A stretch of 64,000 bases of DNA from Sclerurus mexicanus (GCA_013396755.1 VWZF01005821.1:248001-312000); one strand, 5' to 3'. Shown: positions 36,143-50,040, numbered from the stretch's first letter. The notes: generated from the letters alone by a model not told the origin. Translations and numbers: made by a program.

Positions 36143-39100
36143 CCTTATGGCATCCTCCAGACTAGTGCGCGCTAGGGGGTGTCAGCCATAGAGAGTAAAG
36201 GAAAAGAGAGACAGGAAAAGAGAAAGACTGAGTGCTGCCACCTGCTGCTCAGCCCACAGGAACTGTAGGAAAATTTAGTAGGATGGGAGAGAAGAAATGG
36301 TGGCGAGAAACTGTGTGTCAGTTCAGTGTAGACCGAGGGCCTACTTTTGTCAGGATTCTGTGTCAGCAGCAGTCTCTGCAGGAAACGAAGGACAGCACTG
36401 TGACAGGAGTACAAAGGCACTGCACAGAGGTCTCGCTTCCAAGGAGGTGGTGAGATCCTCAGACTCAACTCATGTAATTTCCCCCAGAGGTTTAGTCACC
36501 GGTGCGGTCTTCTTAGCACCTTTTGTAGCTGGCATTCTGTGCAGTCAGAATTGCAAAAGACACTAGGTCTGCTCATGGACATGAAAAGGCAGTCCAGTGT
36601 TAACTCAGGGCACTCCACTAGATGAGATTTTGGGGATTGCTCCTCATTTCACTTTATCTAGCTTTGGTCTAACACAAATGGAACACATAAACCCCTGAGC
36701 TGATTTTTGTCATTGGCTAGGTGTGCTAGGCACAAGGCTAAAGAAGGGCTTCCCATGTTTGTGTGGGAGTTTTTGTTTGTTTTGGTTTGATTTTTTTGGT
36801 GGGGTTTTTTGAGTTTTGTTTCATTTCAGTGTTTTGGGGTTTTTTTGCCAGCTATGCAAAGGACACTCTTGCACCCCTGGCTATACAGTCGCCCACATGC
36901 AACAGAAAGCTTTTAATTCTCCTTACACAAAATGCTCCAATGATCTTGAGCTCAGAACATTCCCATAGTTTATCAGAGACCAGTGTTCAAGATATTTTAG
37001 GCTGAAAGAAGGTTAAAATGAGGTTTACCTGTTTCTTGGGCTTTTTTTGTGTATGTCCTACTCATTGATTTCTGAAAGCATAAATTGTGTGTCACCTCCT
37101 CAGATGGAATTAGCTGTATGATCAGCCATGCCTAGCTTTTGGAGTTGTTTCTATGTTTCAGGCGATTTGGCTGAGGTGTTTATCTGTCTTCTCCTGAACT
37201 CATGATGATAAACAAATGACAACTGCATACTGCTATTCCCAGAAAAGTTAATTCTGAGAATTTACATTGCACAGGGTGATATTTTGTTGCTCTTGTCTGT
37301 ACAAGGCTACACAGTCCTGAAAGACTTTTGCTGATTTTTCAGTGCTTCAGGGCTAACTTGAATAGAGAGCAGGTTCACAGTTCCTGTGTGTGAAGACAAG
37401 TTTGAATCATGTCCTAAACACACTTCAAAAGCTGTAAAGAAGTAGAAATACACAGAAACACAATCTTAATTTTATTTGTAATGTAATTTTAAAATAAAAT
37501 TTTAGCTAACACTTTTATAAATCAAGTTAACTTCACCACAGTGTGAATACCTCCTCCACCTTTGCCACTCACTCTGCTTATGTGGCCATTGAGCTACAGC
37601 TGGCTTGTGGTGGAACAGCTGGTCTCCACAACCTTTGTTGTTTATTTTGTGATTCCTAATCTTGTACTCAAATCCTTAATTTTTTTGGTGTGCAGAACAA
37701 TCCTTAATGCACTGCACTTTATCTCCTCAAATGTAACCCACTTCCAAAACGTGGCCTCAGCCGTGATCCACCTACCTTAAAGGAGCTGATCAACACAAAC
37801 GCTGCAAGACAACTCATGGAAGAGTTTCTATCAATCAAGCTTTAACATTTATTCAAACCACAGATGATTCATTCATGCCTATTTCCTGGAGCACCCGAGG
37901 TGTTTGGAAGCAGACAGGAGTCTTGCAAGTAAAATCACACTTACTATTTTAAGCAGGTCAATGAAGTCTTGGGCAAAGACAGCCTGGGGCCAGGTCTTGG
38001 TAGATGACTGCAGCTTTGTCATTATCACAAATTCTTAACTGAGATGGAAGTTACATGATTTTCCGTCGTAATAATTGTACCCAGCAGCTTGCCAGAACTT
38101 CCCATGTAATCCCACCCTTGTTCTCCAAATCTATATTTGCCAGCTTTCAGAGGCACAGTTTGAGGTACAACAGTTTTTTCTCCTGTTCAAAATCTTGTCT
38201 ACTGTTACAAAGCCAAACTTGGCGGCTTTTTTTTTTTGAAGGCAGAGTCTATACAAAACTACTGTAGTTTGTAAGCTTCAGATAAAAAATCAGGAAATTC
38301 CACTTTATATTACAGAAATTCCAGCCTTTCAGAGTCCCACAGACCAAACTGAATTCTACAATATAAAGATTTCTTCAAAAAATGTGTGGACTAAGTCCAA
38401 AATGAAGGTCTAAATACTGCAGAATCAACCACTTATTTCAATAATAAATCAACCACAGTTCACACGAGTACAAATGCTTTCCCCTGTGTGAGTCTCATTA
38501 GATGCGCAAATGGAAATTTACTATTTGGCTCAAAATAAGTCAAGGTAATATTTCAACACGGTTTCGACAGGAATGTCATTTAAGATGAATGAATCCCCAC
38601 CTTCCTTGTAAACAGGAAATGTGAGTGCAATGAAGTACCTTGCCAGCATTACGAAGCAGAGAGTGCTAGCTACCATCATCTGCAGGGGTGTGCTCAAATA
38701 TGTGTTCTTAAAATTGCACAAAGAGTATTGGGTATTGCGAGCAAACCTGCTGGCACAGAAAGCATTGGAGAGAACCAGCACATGGGAGGTAATTTTTGAC
38801 AATTGCAGAAAGAAAATGAGAAAAGACTCTGTCTAAATGAGGAATAGATTGCTGTCTATGCTGGGGAGGCAAAATAACTGTCTGGACTGAGAGTAAATCC
38901 AAGAGTTCATCCTCCAAGAGATGAAGACCCGGCATACAATGCCATTCTCTGTACAGTGAAGTACTCAGACTGCCGATTCGAATTTGGCAGTAAAGACTAG
39001 GCTACAAATGATCTAATTTATCTCAATTCGTATCAGCCTAGCAAATTTGGAAGAATTTATATGAAAATAGGTAACAAGGGAGTCACAAAAGCACAGATTT

Positions 39101-40139
39101 AAAAGTCTTTAAGCAATAATGACTTTTCATCATGCTTGATCTTTTTAATTGATATCCCTCTGGTAAACAGCAAGGAAATAATGAAGAGCAGAATGGGATT
39201 TTTGCTTGGGAAAGGCAAGAAATACAAAAAAGCAGGCAATGGCTTTTGTAATGCTTTAACAAAAGGAAAATAGCCTACAATTTTACTGTCAAGGTGAAAT
39301 ACAAAGAATACCTGTGTGCATGTTTACGCAGAAAACAGTAATCAGTCAATCATCAGACATAACTGATTATATACTTTGATATACAAGCATTAAGCATAAA
39401 GCTAAAATGCCATAAAATGATTCTGCTCACATCATTTGTAAAAACAAAGCCCTTGTGATAACAAGAATGATTAATATAGGGGGAAAAAACCTCACAAAGA
39501 AAATAGTATTTTTAATGCAAAAGCATTTAAATCACAAGGGATGCAAGAAATAATGAGTGTAAATAATGAATAGTGTATAGAAAGATAATTGCTAACTTCT
39601 TCCTTCTTTTCTCTGCACAAGACTAAAATGACATCCAGATACACTGAAAAAAGCAAGTGCAAATTTAAATAAAGAACAAAGTTTGATTGAGTAGGCAAAC
39701 CAAAAAATTTTGTCCTTCCTGTGGAATGAACTGTCATAGGAAACTCTTGAGATTAATAAACCAACAAAAATTAAAGGAAATCTACACATAATCCTATTAA
39801 TAAAATTGTCCGGCTATAATGCCAAGCAGCAAAGCTAAACAAAATTAAAAATTGGAATTTAGAGTTTCAGGACTGAAGGAGAAAACATTAGAAACCACAT
39901 GACATCCCACTGTCATTTGGTATCCTACAAGCATTTAGTATTAACTGCTTATATGATGCAGACTGGTCTGCAGACACAGACACAGAGAGCCTCAAAGCAA
40001 TTGGTGTCAATACCCTCAATATTACAGTTCCTAAATTAGTATGCTGTGTCTACATTCCGTTATGGTTTGCAAGTTATTGTTCCTGATAATTGCATAAAAT
40101 GTAATTTTTCTTAAAGTCCTCTCTAAAGAAAGGGTGGGT
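36143..40139. other. Gene-free stretch
   Basis: Contains a T/G-rich tract (36766-36850). A minus-strand open frame at 38602-38713 is flanked by splice-like signals and is discussed as a low-confidence candidate among the findings. No repeat or RNA gene recognised. The dense overlapping ORFs at 36172-36566 on both strands show no homology I can name. Confidence 0.35.
36766..36850 (+). repeat. T/G-rich low-complexity tract
   Basis: GTTTTTGTTTGTTTTGGTTTGATTTTTTTGG-like sequence, nearly free of A and C. Confidence 0.75.
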
Positions 40140-40228
40140 GTTTATTTTATTGTTTTATTTGTTTGTTTATGTTTTTTGTTTTGTTTTGCTTTTTTCCCCT
40201 TTTTTTCTCTCTTTTTTTCTTTTTTTAA
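40140..40228 (+). repeat. T-rich low-complexity tract
   Basis: TTTATTTTATTGTTTTATTTGTTTG passing into T/C runs. It abuts the 5' edge of the CR1 fragment that follows. Confidence 0.85.
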
Positions 40229-40235
40229 TTTAGAA

Positions 40236-40492
40236 GGAAACCAAAGAAGGCAAGAAGAGCATTGGCTGCAAATGGAGGGAGGTGATCCTTCCCTGCTATC
40301 CATCCCTGATGAGACATACCTAGAGTGATAGGTCCAGTTCTGGGCTTCCCAGTATAATACTGACCCAGACATGCTGGAGTGAATCCAGTGTAGGGCCATG
40401 GAAGTGATAAGGCACTGGAACATCTTTTATATGAAGAGAGGCTGAGAGACCTGAGGATGAACAGCCTGGAGAAGAGAAGCCTCTGGGCAAAA
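40236..40492 (+). mobile_element. CR1 LINE fragment (ORF2 end plus start of 3' UTR)
   Basis: AGAGCATTGGCTGCAAATGG, GGAGGTGATCCTTCCCTGCTA, GGTCCAGTTCTGGGCTTCCC and GAGAGGCTGAGAGACCTGAGG follow the CR1 order from the last ORF2 codons into the 3' UTR. The 3' half, including the 8-mer terminus, is missing, so this copy is truncated on both sides. Confidence 0.85.
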
Positions 40493-43445
40493 CTTTAAGC
40501 AAAAGAAATGTCACAAAATATATTGATATAGATGTTCAAATATGAATAAATCTTTTTATAAACTAGTGTTTGTTAGGATACACAACTGCTATAAGAAAAC
40601 ATAACACACACTGGTAGCTACAAACCACTGACTGGGATACTGAAGCTACTATTATTTCAATAATCTAAATTAATAGTTTGTGAGAGATTAGTTTTGCTTC
40701 TAGTCTCCATTTTCTTTAGAGTTCCCACTATGTGTTATAATTTTAAGGAAGCTCCCCCATTTAATTGTTTCTAATTGAAACAAGAAGACTGTATTGGCTT
40801 TCATTAATCTGCTGGGGAAAACAGAGTTTAGAAATCACAAACTGCACACAGAAAGCTGCCTGATCAAACCTGTATGCTTGAGTTATTCCCAAAGCAGAGC
40901 ATCCCACGGACCTCATGCATTGTTTCCTCTCATTCCATCAGTGTTTCTACTGCAGCCTCACTATCTCCACAGTACAAACCTCTGAGAGGTCCATAAAGCT
41001 ATTACAAAATTAGAATTTGGTCCAGAACATAGAAAAAGAAAGCTCATGCTTTTATTTGCTCAAAATTCACTGAGTCTGTAGCAAAACAGGGTTTGAGTAG
41101 ATAAAAACACAGGCCTACAGGGCTAACTACTTTAAGACTAAACCAAAGATGGGAGGGTTATTTGTGGTTTTATTTCTCTGTGGGTTTTCTTTTTTTTTGG
41201 TTTTGTACACATGATGAAATGCAGTTTGTGGCCTTGGACAGCCACTCACTGCTTTTTATTATCTTCAGATTTATTGCTTGTTTTGCACTTAGACACTTCT
41301 CTCATTTTTCTGTCTGAGTATGTTTGTAACATGGCTAAAGTTGTATGAAGAAATTCTCATCTTGTCCTTATTTTTCTGAACACCTTCCCTCCAAATAGCA
41401 ATTCATATCTTGCCCTTCACCATTCATTATTGTTACATAGTAGATAACTGGCCTATGTGAACTGAATTACCGATCTCAGTCCCATCCTAGCAAGGTGCAG
41501 AATTGCTGTCACAACTGTCATTGGTTGGTACCTTATTTATAGACTCAACAGCATATTAATCAGTATCTCATGGAAAACTGCACTACAACATTCCCTTTAA
41601 AAACTGTCAGTAGTTTGCCAGTAATGTGGTGGCACCACATAATATGTTGTCAAAGAGCCATCTGATATTGCTCCAGTGGTTTTATGTTGTACTTCATATA
41701 ATATAAAAGGTACCTCCCAGGTCATTCCCCTGCTCATGGATAAGAATAAGATTTTAATTACCTCCAGGCTAATTGGATCTCTTATTCTGACCTTTTATGT
41801 AAATGAATGTTGATTTGTGGAATAAAAGAATAAAATCAGGAGCATTTTATGCTTTCAAAAAAAGAAAACTTTTTTACTCTCTTGACAAAGCTACGCTGTG
41901 TCCGCATTGATCCCATGCTCACTTGACTGTATCTTCCCAAATCTATGGCAAACCATCAGCCAGTATATACTGGAACTTAGAGACACATACAACAGTTTGC
42001 AATGCATGGACAGACTTGATGTACACTGTGAGCAGTATGAGCTTCACAGTGGGGTGTAAATTACACTGGTTCAGTGGGTTGGCAGGGTGCCAACCCCATT
42101 CACCACCTGTAGCTGTTCCCTTTGACCTTAATGCCGCTGTCTGTCTCCCTCTTGGTAATGCTGAAGTGTATCTGAGTGGCCATGCTGATATGGAGGTCAG
42201 GAGAATGACAAGCTGAGATTTAAAGAAGTTCCCAGTCCATATTGGTTGGTTTCTTTTTAGCCTGGTGGTTTTGATGTTTTAGGTTACAGTGCAGCCCCAG
42301 TAAAAGTGGTGTTTGCAAACCCAGTGGGCTAGTGAGCTGTAGAATAAGTGCCTGGGGACAGAGATTTCTTCAGCTGTCTTTGTTACTGGCTAAAAATTGT
42401 CACTAGACAACACAGAGCATCATCATCTTTGGGACATCTTCCCTCTTGACTATCTCTATCTTTCTTCCATGTACTCAGTGACTAGGCCACTCTCTCAAAA
42501 GATGAAACCTGAAATGGATCACTGGCCAGACATTCCCATTTCTCCAACTCTGGTAGCATGACAAGTGCATCTGGCATCTGTGAACCTTTCTTCCTTCGGG
42601 GATTTGTGACTGCTGAGCTGACTGCAGTTTTTTCAGAATATTTTTTTTCAGAACAAAGCACTCCCTTTTTCAAAGGTACACACATGCAGAGCAGAGACTT
42701 AAAAATAAAATAACCTTCTTTGGATATTTTCTCTCTCTCTCAAAGTAAATTTTCCCTGAAGCTTTGGTATATTCCAGTCAGCCCAATACAAAAATTATGC
42801 TTCCTTCAGTTTATGCACCCCTTTCTTTGTCAGAGACTCTTACCTACCTGCTGGTAACAACTTATTATTCATCTTCATTCCCAGTAAACCCTGCCATCTT
42901 TAAGGCTTTGTTATCTCCTCTGACTCTCGGTCTGGTAGACTAAAATTTCTCAGCCTATCTAAACTGTTCTCAGTAACTAATTTCTCCAGAAAAAAAACTC
43001 CTATCATGTAATACTGAATCTTTTCCATCTCCTGTAGCTTTCCCTGTTCTCTTAGTTTTACCTTTTAAAACCTTTAACCTTTATTCTGGCAGGCAGGATA
43101 ATCTCTACTCATAAATGGAGGTACACAGAGTACTGATTACCAATCAGATCAGTATTGTTTCATCTTCTGCCAAGTAACATTAATATAAAATGCTGTTCAG
43201 GTACATTTTTTAAGTAAGTGGAAACAGAGTTCCAGTTTACTAACTGGACTGCAGTTATTACAAATTAAACATCTGTGCTATGTGAAAAGAAGTCATAAGG
43301 AAGTATCCAGGAGAATGTAATTTCTTCTGTTCTCAGGAGAGTTAAATGACAGTAAGTACATATATATAATCCCCCTCTAGTTCAAACCTCAGTGGGGAGC
43401 ACACTTATTGAGGTCATGGTTAGTCTTGGGTTAAATTCCTTCTTC
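40493..43445. other. Gene-free stretch
   Basis: No exon or RNA gene recognised. Short (CT)n run near 42731-42741. The segment 41735-41835 (TTTTAATTACCTCCAGGCTAATTGGATC...) looks like a candidate conserved non-coding element. Confidence 0.4.
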
Positions 43446-43464
43446 TTTTTTTTTTTTTTTTTTT
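43446..43464 (+). repeat. Homopolymer T run (19)
   Basis: Nineteen consecutive Ts. This could be a poly(A) tail on the minus strand, but I see no retroposed body next to it. Confidence 0.9.
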
Positions 43465-43697
43465 AAGGGTTTTGAAGACAGTGCTGGCACATAAACAAAA
43501 GAATTGTCCAGTGAGGAAAAGCACAAGATTACAACAACAGAAAGTAAGACACCTCAGCACTTGAGTCCTTGAATCCAAGTTTTTGTTCTAGTTCATGTTT
43601 CATTAAAAACAAATGCAAAATGAATGTGTTTGGGAAATGAATGTTTGAGTCCCTTCAAGCAAAGGAAGACACTGAATCAGGTTTTTTGCTTTCTGGG

Positions 43698-43830
43698 AAT
43701 CACAGAATATGTCAGCTTGGAAGGCACCCACAAGTATTATTGAGTTCAACTCCTGCCCTATGTTAGGACCATTCTCAGGAGTCACACCACATGCCTATTG
43801 TCCAAATACTTCTTGAATGTTCTTTAGCTC
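43698..43830 (-). mobile_element. CR1 LINE 3' end fragment, diverged
   Basis: AATCACAGAATATGTCAGCTTGGAAGGCACCCACAAG, then a GAGTTCAACTCCTGCCCT-like block, is the reverse complement of the CR1 3' end. It decays after about 130 bp. Confidence 0.75.
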
Positions 43831-46390
43831 CTGCTTTACTGTGGCAAAGGATGTTGGTTGCTTTCAACCTTATGAATATCAGCTGCTGGAAAATCCATTA
43901 CTGGCAAAACCTTAGTTGCAGTGTAGGGATCATGTTGGGCCACAGTGCTGAGATCTGGATTTTATTTTGCCAAAGCTCCTCATGAAGAAGGTGATTTCCC
44001 TACAAGAGAAAGACAAAGTTCAGTTTTCACTCAATAATAATGGATATATTCCTGAACAGGACTGTGGGATTTGGTTTATACAGAATGATGACTTTTGTCT
44101 TGTGATATGGATAGCAAATCTGCTGCTGATAGCAGTTTACCAGTGTCACATGAATTCTTTTTTTATTATTATTTTTTGAATTCTTTTAATGTAAAACTGA
44201 ATGAGAATATTTACCAATCCCACTGATAAATTTTCATTCAGAATCCTCATGTAAGTCACATTATGTAAACAATGGCCTTTTGTAGGTAATATGGTAATAT
44301 ACGGGAATTACATTTAGCAAGTGCATATCTTTTAATACGATCAAACACAGGGCTTATCCACATTAATATAAATGAAAACCTGATTGTATTACTGTTTGCA
44401 GTCGCACAGTGCACTGCACTGATAACAGACGTGCTAGTGCATGCACTATAGGTTATACAGGACAAAGAAGGATTTTGCTTTATGAGCCTTCGTTGTTGAA
44501 TATGTTATGAACAACAGAGATTTTGATAGGTAATGCCATTTTTTCAGTAAAGAGTCTGAAAAAATTTGGGAAACTGTTGAGAAATACACAGAGAAAATGA
44601 AGAAGCATATCTTTTCCCCATATTTATCCAGTCTTTGAGTTAACAGAAATGAATCAAAATAATCCTTTCTCCCCTCCCCCTTAAAAAAGTCTTCTTTACA
44701 GTGAGTGAATAGTTGGTATTTCTATAGGCCCTGGGTGCACATGATGTTGATAGCTGTAGCAAAGACACATATACAGTGAAAAAAGGCTCAGAACTAATTG
44801 GTGAGAAATATTTTCAGTAACAGGTGACTTGTCCTTTCAACATTTAAGGGTCCTAAGCATTGATTATTATTTATTTGATGAACACTTATGTTCTTTTTCA
44901 AAAAGTGAAAGCATTTATACAGACAGCTGTAAGAAAAACTGAAATATTTTTTGATATTCACCTTACATATTTATCAATACATTTATCTTGTAGCCTTCTT
45001 TCTCCAAAAATGTCTTGTATTCTATTCTGCCTAATTTAGACTTCCAAAATTTAGCAGATTTAGAAGCTAAAGCTTACTTTCAAAAGGGGCAGCCATTTTT
45101 GAATCATAAGTTTCCTAATGTAATTTTGCTCCTAAATTACTTCCGAGAACACGATTAAGAAGTTCAAATCACTGAGATTTTTATACATATTTCTTCTCCT
45201 GTGATCTGCAAGAGGAATCTGAAAATCTTGAAAAGAAATGTAAATACTAACTCACCTATTCTGGTTACTTGCAAGAAACTATGGATTTTATCAGTAAACA
45301 TACCTGGTTCATGACTTCTTACCTTTGTAGGTAAAGCTGAATTTTGCCACCTTGGGGTTCTCAAAAAAGTACTTTAAAGAGTGTTTCTTAGAAAAGCTAC
45401 TAAAAGTCCTTCAGTCTATACCTTTCTTTTCTTCTCAGGAACACACACAAAAGTTCCAGCTAATGGGCTGAAATAAAAATAGAGGAATAAAAAGAGGTCC
45501 AAGGAGCAAGGCACAGCAGTGGGCTCATCATCCTGCTCTTGGTTCATTCCATACTTCTGCCTTGCACTTCTTCATCTAAGTCTCACCAAGACAACCTCAT
45601 CAGCATAATTAACCTCAGAGTCAGCACTAGGCCCTGTACCAAGAGTGAGAGCCAGTCTCTGCACATGTCAGCTTGTTTTGCTGAGCTGCCTTAGCTGCAC
45701 TTCATACCTTGGGGCTGGCAGGATGCAGTGGAGCAGGTGGACACAGGGCTAGATTTGGTGCAAGAAAGCCCCTGTGTTCCAACCATGGGGAAGGCAGGCT
45801 GACGAGAGAGGGATATGGTTCATCAGGGTAGTCCATGCAATCTCCTGGAGAACCGCTCGTTAAACCATGACACCTGGCCTAGTAACTCTAAGTAATACCT
45901 CAGCAAGTGCAGAGCTCACAAATTTGGGTGGAGCCTGAACACCCTCCCTGTCATGCTAAATCAGTGAACAGTGCTTGTAAACAGAAGCTTTGTCCTTGAG
46001 CAGAAAATTGAACACTTAGCCGAAGAATATCTAAACGTGTATGTTTGATAACACATGTTGAAATCTACTCACATGCAGTTCAGCCAGCTTTGCCAGACAC
46101 TGACAGCAAAAAAAAGAAGCATCTTCTTCAATTAGTATGTCCAGATTAACTCAGACTCACAGCCTTCAGTCAAGCAATGCTCTAAACAGTCCAGCAACAC
46201 TCTAAACATGACAGAGCCTGGCAAACTTCATCTCATAGTAGCAAACACAGGTCCTTGGATATCAATCTCCATTTTTCTTTCTGGTTATTTTTTTTTAATC
46301 TTAGGGTCACCTAAATCAGAGGATATTAATACTTGAAAAATGGAAGGTTAAAGGTGAACTTGGAAATATTTTCTCACTCTGCTTTCATCT
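43831..46390. other. Non-coding, no recognisable gene
   Basis: AT-rich, becoming more GC-rich at 45490-45960. No exon, RNA gene or repeat recognised. Confidence 0.4.
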
Positions 46391-46550
46391 ATGGAAGTGG
46401 TGGAATCACCATTCTTGGAAGTGTTCAACAGTCATGTGGATGTGGCACTTAGGGACATGGTTTAGTGATGGACATGCTAGTGCCAGGTTAATAGTTGGAC
46501 TCAATGATCTGAGAAGTCTTTTCCAACTTTAATGATTCTGTGATTCTATA
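46391..46550 (+). mobile_element. CR1 LINE 3' end fragment
   Basis: GGTGGAATCACCATTCTTGGAAGTGTTCAACA, ACATGGTTTAGTGATGGACAT, TTGGACTCAATGATCTGAGAAGTCTTTTCCAAC and the terminal ATGATTCTGTGATTCTATA are the typical CR1 3' UTR in order. It is 5'-truncated at about 160 bp. Confidence 0.9.
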
Positions 46551-49500
46551 GCAGTCATTTTTACTTGTCAAGGCAGTATCAGAATGAAATAGCGTTCAAT
46601 ATAAAAAAATAAAATAAAAGTATTACCAAATACTCTGGGTATTAAAGTAAATCAAACATTCTATTTAAAATCAAATTGGCTAAGAAAAAAACCATTGAAA
46701 ATATATAACTTGATGGATTCTCATATTGATAAGAATATGTTATGAGCTATGCTGCTCAGCATTTTTCAATATATGAGACATTATCACTGCCCCCACCATC
46801 CTTCCTAAGGACTGGACTGGAATGTTTAACCAACAGAGAAATCTCCTGATTTTACTCACAGAAAGATCACAATTTTGAGGACTGCGTATTCTAGAAATGT
46901 ACTTGGATCTCTCTGGAAGAAATGTCTAACCAAAGAAGACACTATGTAGAGAATTATATACACTATAAGGCTGATTATGAGTCTACCATCTAAAAATTAA
47001 ATTTGAAATTACTCTTTGTAGGCAGGGAGCTTGATGTGATCTTGAAGATATATGATTGTGTTTTGATCAGTCACTGACAGATTGTGTTCTGCCCTCAAGT
47101 TTTGGACAGGTAGAAATAGCTTTGTCCTCAACTTATCACAGGTATATTCTGGACTGTGAATAACTGTATTGTATTCACCTAGAAGGACATACTCATAAAA
47201 GCAAAGTGTCTCTCTTGGTATCATTTTCATGTTCAGAAGCACATGGTAAATTTTCTAGTGAGTTTAAGACTAAGGTCAAACTGTCCCTTACAAACTGAGT
47301 TCAATTTCATTTGAATTCCAGCATCCTGAAATCCTTGTAACCTTTTGCTGGTGTACTGGAGGGAAATATGGTCATGTTATCATGGCTTGATAACATTAGA
47401 AATCAGGTATCATTCTTTCTTAACACTTTCAGGGACTGGTAGGGAACCACTGAAGGACTGTGTTTGTTGCCTGAAGATAGAAGTCCTCAAGGAAACCCTT
47501 GTAACAGTACAGTATAACTAAACATAAAATCCCAGGAAGATATTGAAATACACTGTTGAAATAAATATCTGACTAAAAATAAAAAAAATCCATCTATTCA
47601 CTAGGGTTACAAGAATAGTTGGAATAATTTTAATGCAGGACATTAAAAAACACTATAAAAATTGTATGAAAATCATGGGCGAGTTAAATTTAGTATCTGT
47701 AAACAAGTAATTTACAAGGAAAGAAGAAACAGGTTTTAGTAATCCTGAGGTAGCTGGAGATATTTCTTAAAGCTAGACTGAAGTTTACAAATTTTTTTTA
47801 ATTAATCATTATTATTTGCTGTACTTTAAAGATATGACTGATTTTTTTTGTGTATGTGTGTGTAATATGAAAGACAGATATTAAGGTTGTTTACAAACAA
47901 ATGGAAAATGACAGGAACTCTGCTCTAAAAAAAGTTGCATCTGTTTTATTTATATATAGTTAGAAAACATGAAAGCTCAAGAGAATGTATCACTGCATTT
48001 AAGTTATTCACTTAAATAAGGGTGGGGAGTGGGAGAGGAAAATATTGTTTTGTTTTAAGCTCAAGAGAGCTGTCAGGTGTTGGGACTCTGAGGTATGTAT
48101 TTGCTTTGAACATGCAGAAAATAGAGAAAGAATCCAGACAAGGGGCAATCTAAACAGCTAGAACAAATGAAACAACTGAAATAAACACTCCCTAGGGGAC
48201 TCAACAGTTCCGGCAGTTACTTCAAACATATTGGCACTTGTGATTATAATGGATTTCATAACGGTGCTGACTTTTCCTATCAGAGTTTGCAAAAGTAAAA
48301 TAGAGCACGAACAGACTCTTACACTTACTGCCTCTGAACAATGCCTCATTTTTGGAGATTGGGGCAGATTCCTGAGAACTGTACACCTCACTGATAAATT
48401 CTAGAGGCACAAAAGTAGAAGAGCGTAAGATTTTATGGTAATTAATAGGAAATCACTAGTTGCATTCCATGAGACATTGCTAGTTGAGAGTAATTATTAT
48501 AGACAGTGATATTCAATGGACAGTTAAGACTGTAAATATTACTTATGACCTTTCAAATATGACAGTGGAAGTCAATATGATCTGTGAACATGATGAATGA
48601 CCTACTGACTTATTTCTACAAGGTGCTGACCTTCTCAGCTAGAAGACACACAAAGTTCACATAGTCAAACTTTTTCCTGCAAAAGCTAAAAACCTGTTGA
48701 TTCATAGCTAGAAGACCATATGGGGACATGCTAACATGCATATTTACATCACTGTGGATGGTTGTAAAAGGCTTTGGTAAATAAATTATAATTATTTCTT
48801 CAAAGTACTGCACCTAAATCACAAGTAAGTTTTTAAAAAATAGAGATGGAACACTGAAAACAATGCAAGATTAATAGCTTCCCTCAGTTGCCAACCTCTC
48901 TCAACATCTTCCAGATATGATGAAAAAGCTCTGATAAAACAGACTAAGACTAATTTACATTTCCTCTGCCCTGACATGAAATCCCTTTTGGTTGATAAGG
49001 TTTAATTTTCCCTCTAATGCTGTGTAAACTCTAAAAAATGAAGAGTTCATTCACAAAGCCTAATGAAGATCTTAGGCTTAAAATATCCGCCTTCTTCATT
49101 TTTCCAACTACCACTGTAGGTTTATTCCTTTTCATTTGTGTTGAGGTAGCATCGAAAGAATCTACCCATGAAACAGGAGCTAGTATGAGGGCAGAGGACA
49201 ATGTGAAGTCTACAACTACCAAGAACCCTGACTCACTTGTGGTATTCTGGAAGTTATTCCTGCAAGCTAAACTCACGATGGCACAGTTGAAAAGGGGAAT
49301 CACTGAACAACTTCCTACCTAAACCTTGCTCATAACGGGAGAAAGAAGATTCCCCCCAACAAAGGTGATAGCTGATGACCTAAGAAAGGAGATGGCTCAG
49401 GAAGGGCAAAGTCACTTTAATTGCATCTTGAGGTCATGTTTCCAAACACTGAGTTTTGTTTGAAGTATAGCTAGGTAGGAACTTAGAGTAGTTAAAGCTT

Positions 49501-50027
49501 TAAGCATCTGGACTTAAGCATTCACTGGTTGACCCCAGTCATCTGAAATTTACCTCCATGCAACAAAGTTATGACAATGAATGTCAATACTTTATCCAGG
49601 CTATTGATGCACCATATGTATTATATGTCCCTCTCACAGAGATCCTTAAACACTCCATGAAAATAATTTTCCTATAGGGAAAAACCTAAATTAATGGTTT
49701 CTTAACAAAACAAGGCTCTCTCCCCATAAACAAAACGAAACAGAACATTAGACGGTGCTGTCAGGCTTTCAAAAAAAGTCCGTTAAAAGACTGGCAAATG
49801 CTGACACTAAGATCGGAATAAGGCACTTGCGCCTCAGCCATGCTTACTTCTAATTTGCGCTTCAAAAGACCTTTTTAACTCACCTCAAATTACCTGACAA
49901 ACATTAAATTTGTCAATCAAAAGCTCCCAACGTATTATCTTCCTTGTACCTGAACAGAAACTGAGGCACAGTATGATTAATCAACGTTTTCACCAAAATT
50001 AAAAAAAAGAAAAAAAAATACATAGAA
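46551..50027. other. Non-coding, no recognisable gene
   Basis: AT-rich. A short TG run lies at 47849-47862. The paired plus/minus ORFs at 49031-49322 mirror each other and show no exon signals. Confidence 0.4.
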
Positions 50028-50040
50028 CCCCCCCCCCCCC
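50028..50040 (+). repeat. Homopolymer C run (13)
   Basis: Thirteen consecutive Cs, then A and CCCC, preceded by A-rich sequence. It may be unstable and prone to sequencing error. Confidence 0.9.

Noticed and set aside
38972..38988. tRNA T-arm-like hairpin (GCCGA-TTCGAAT-TTGGC)
   Set aside because: The stem and 7-base loop are perfect for a T-arm. However, no D-arm, anticodon arm or matching acceptor stem occurs in the 60 bases upstream, so this is not a tRNA gene.
49031..49322. Overlapping 94-codon plus and 90-codon minus frames
   Set aside because: The plus frame has an ATG and a hydrophobic stretch, but there is no recognisable domain, promoter or homologue, and the antisense frame is equally open.
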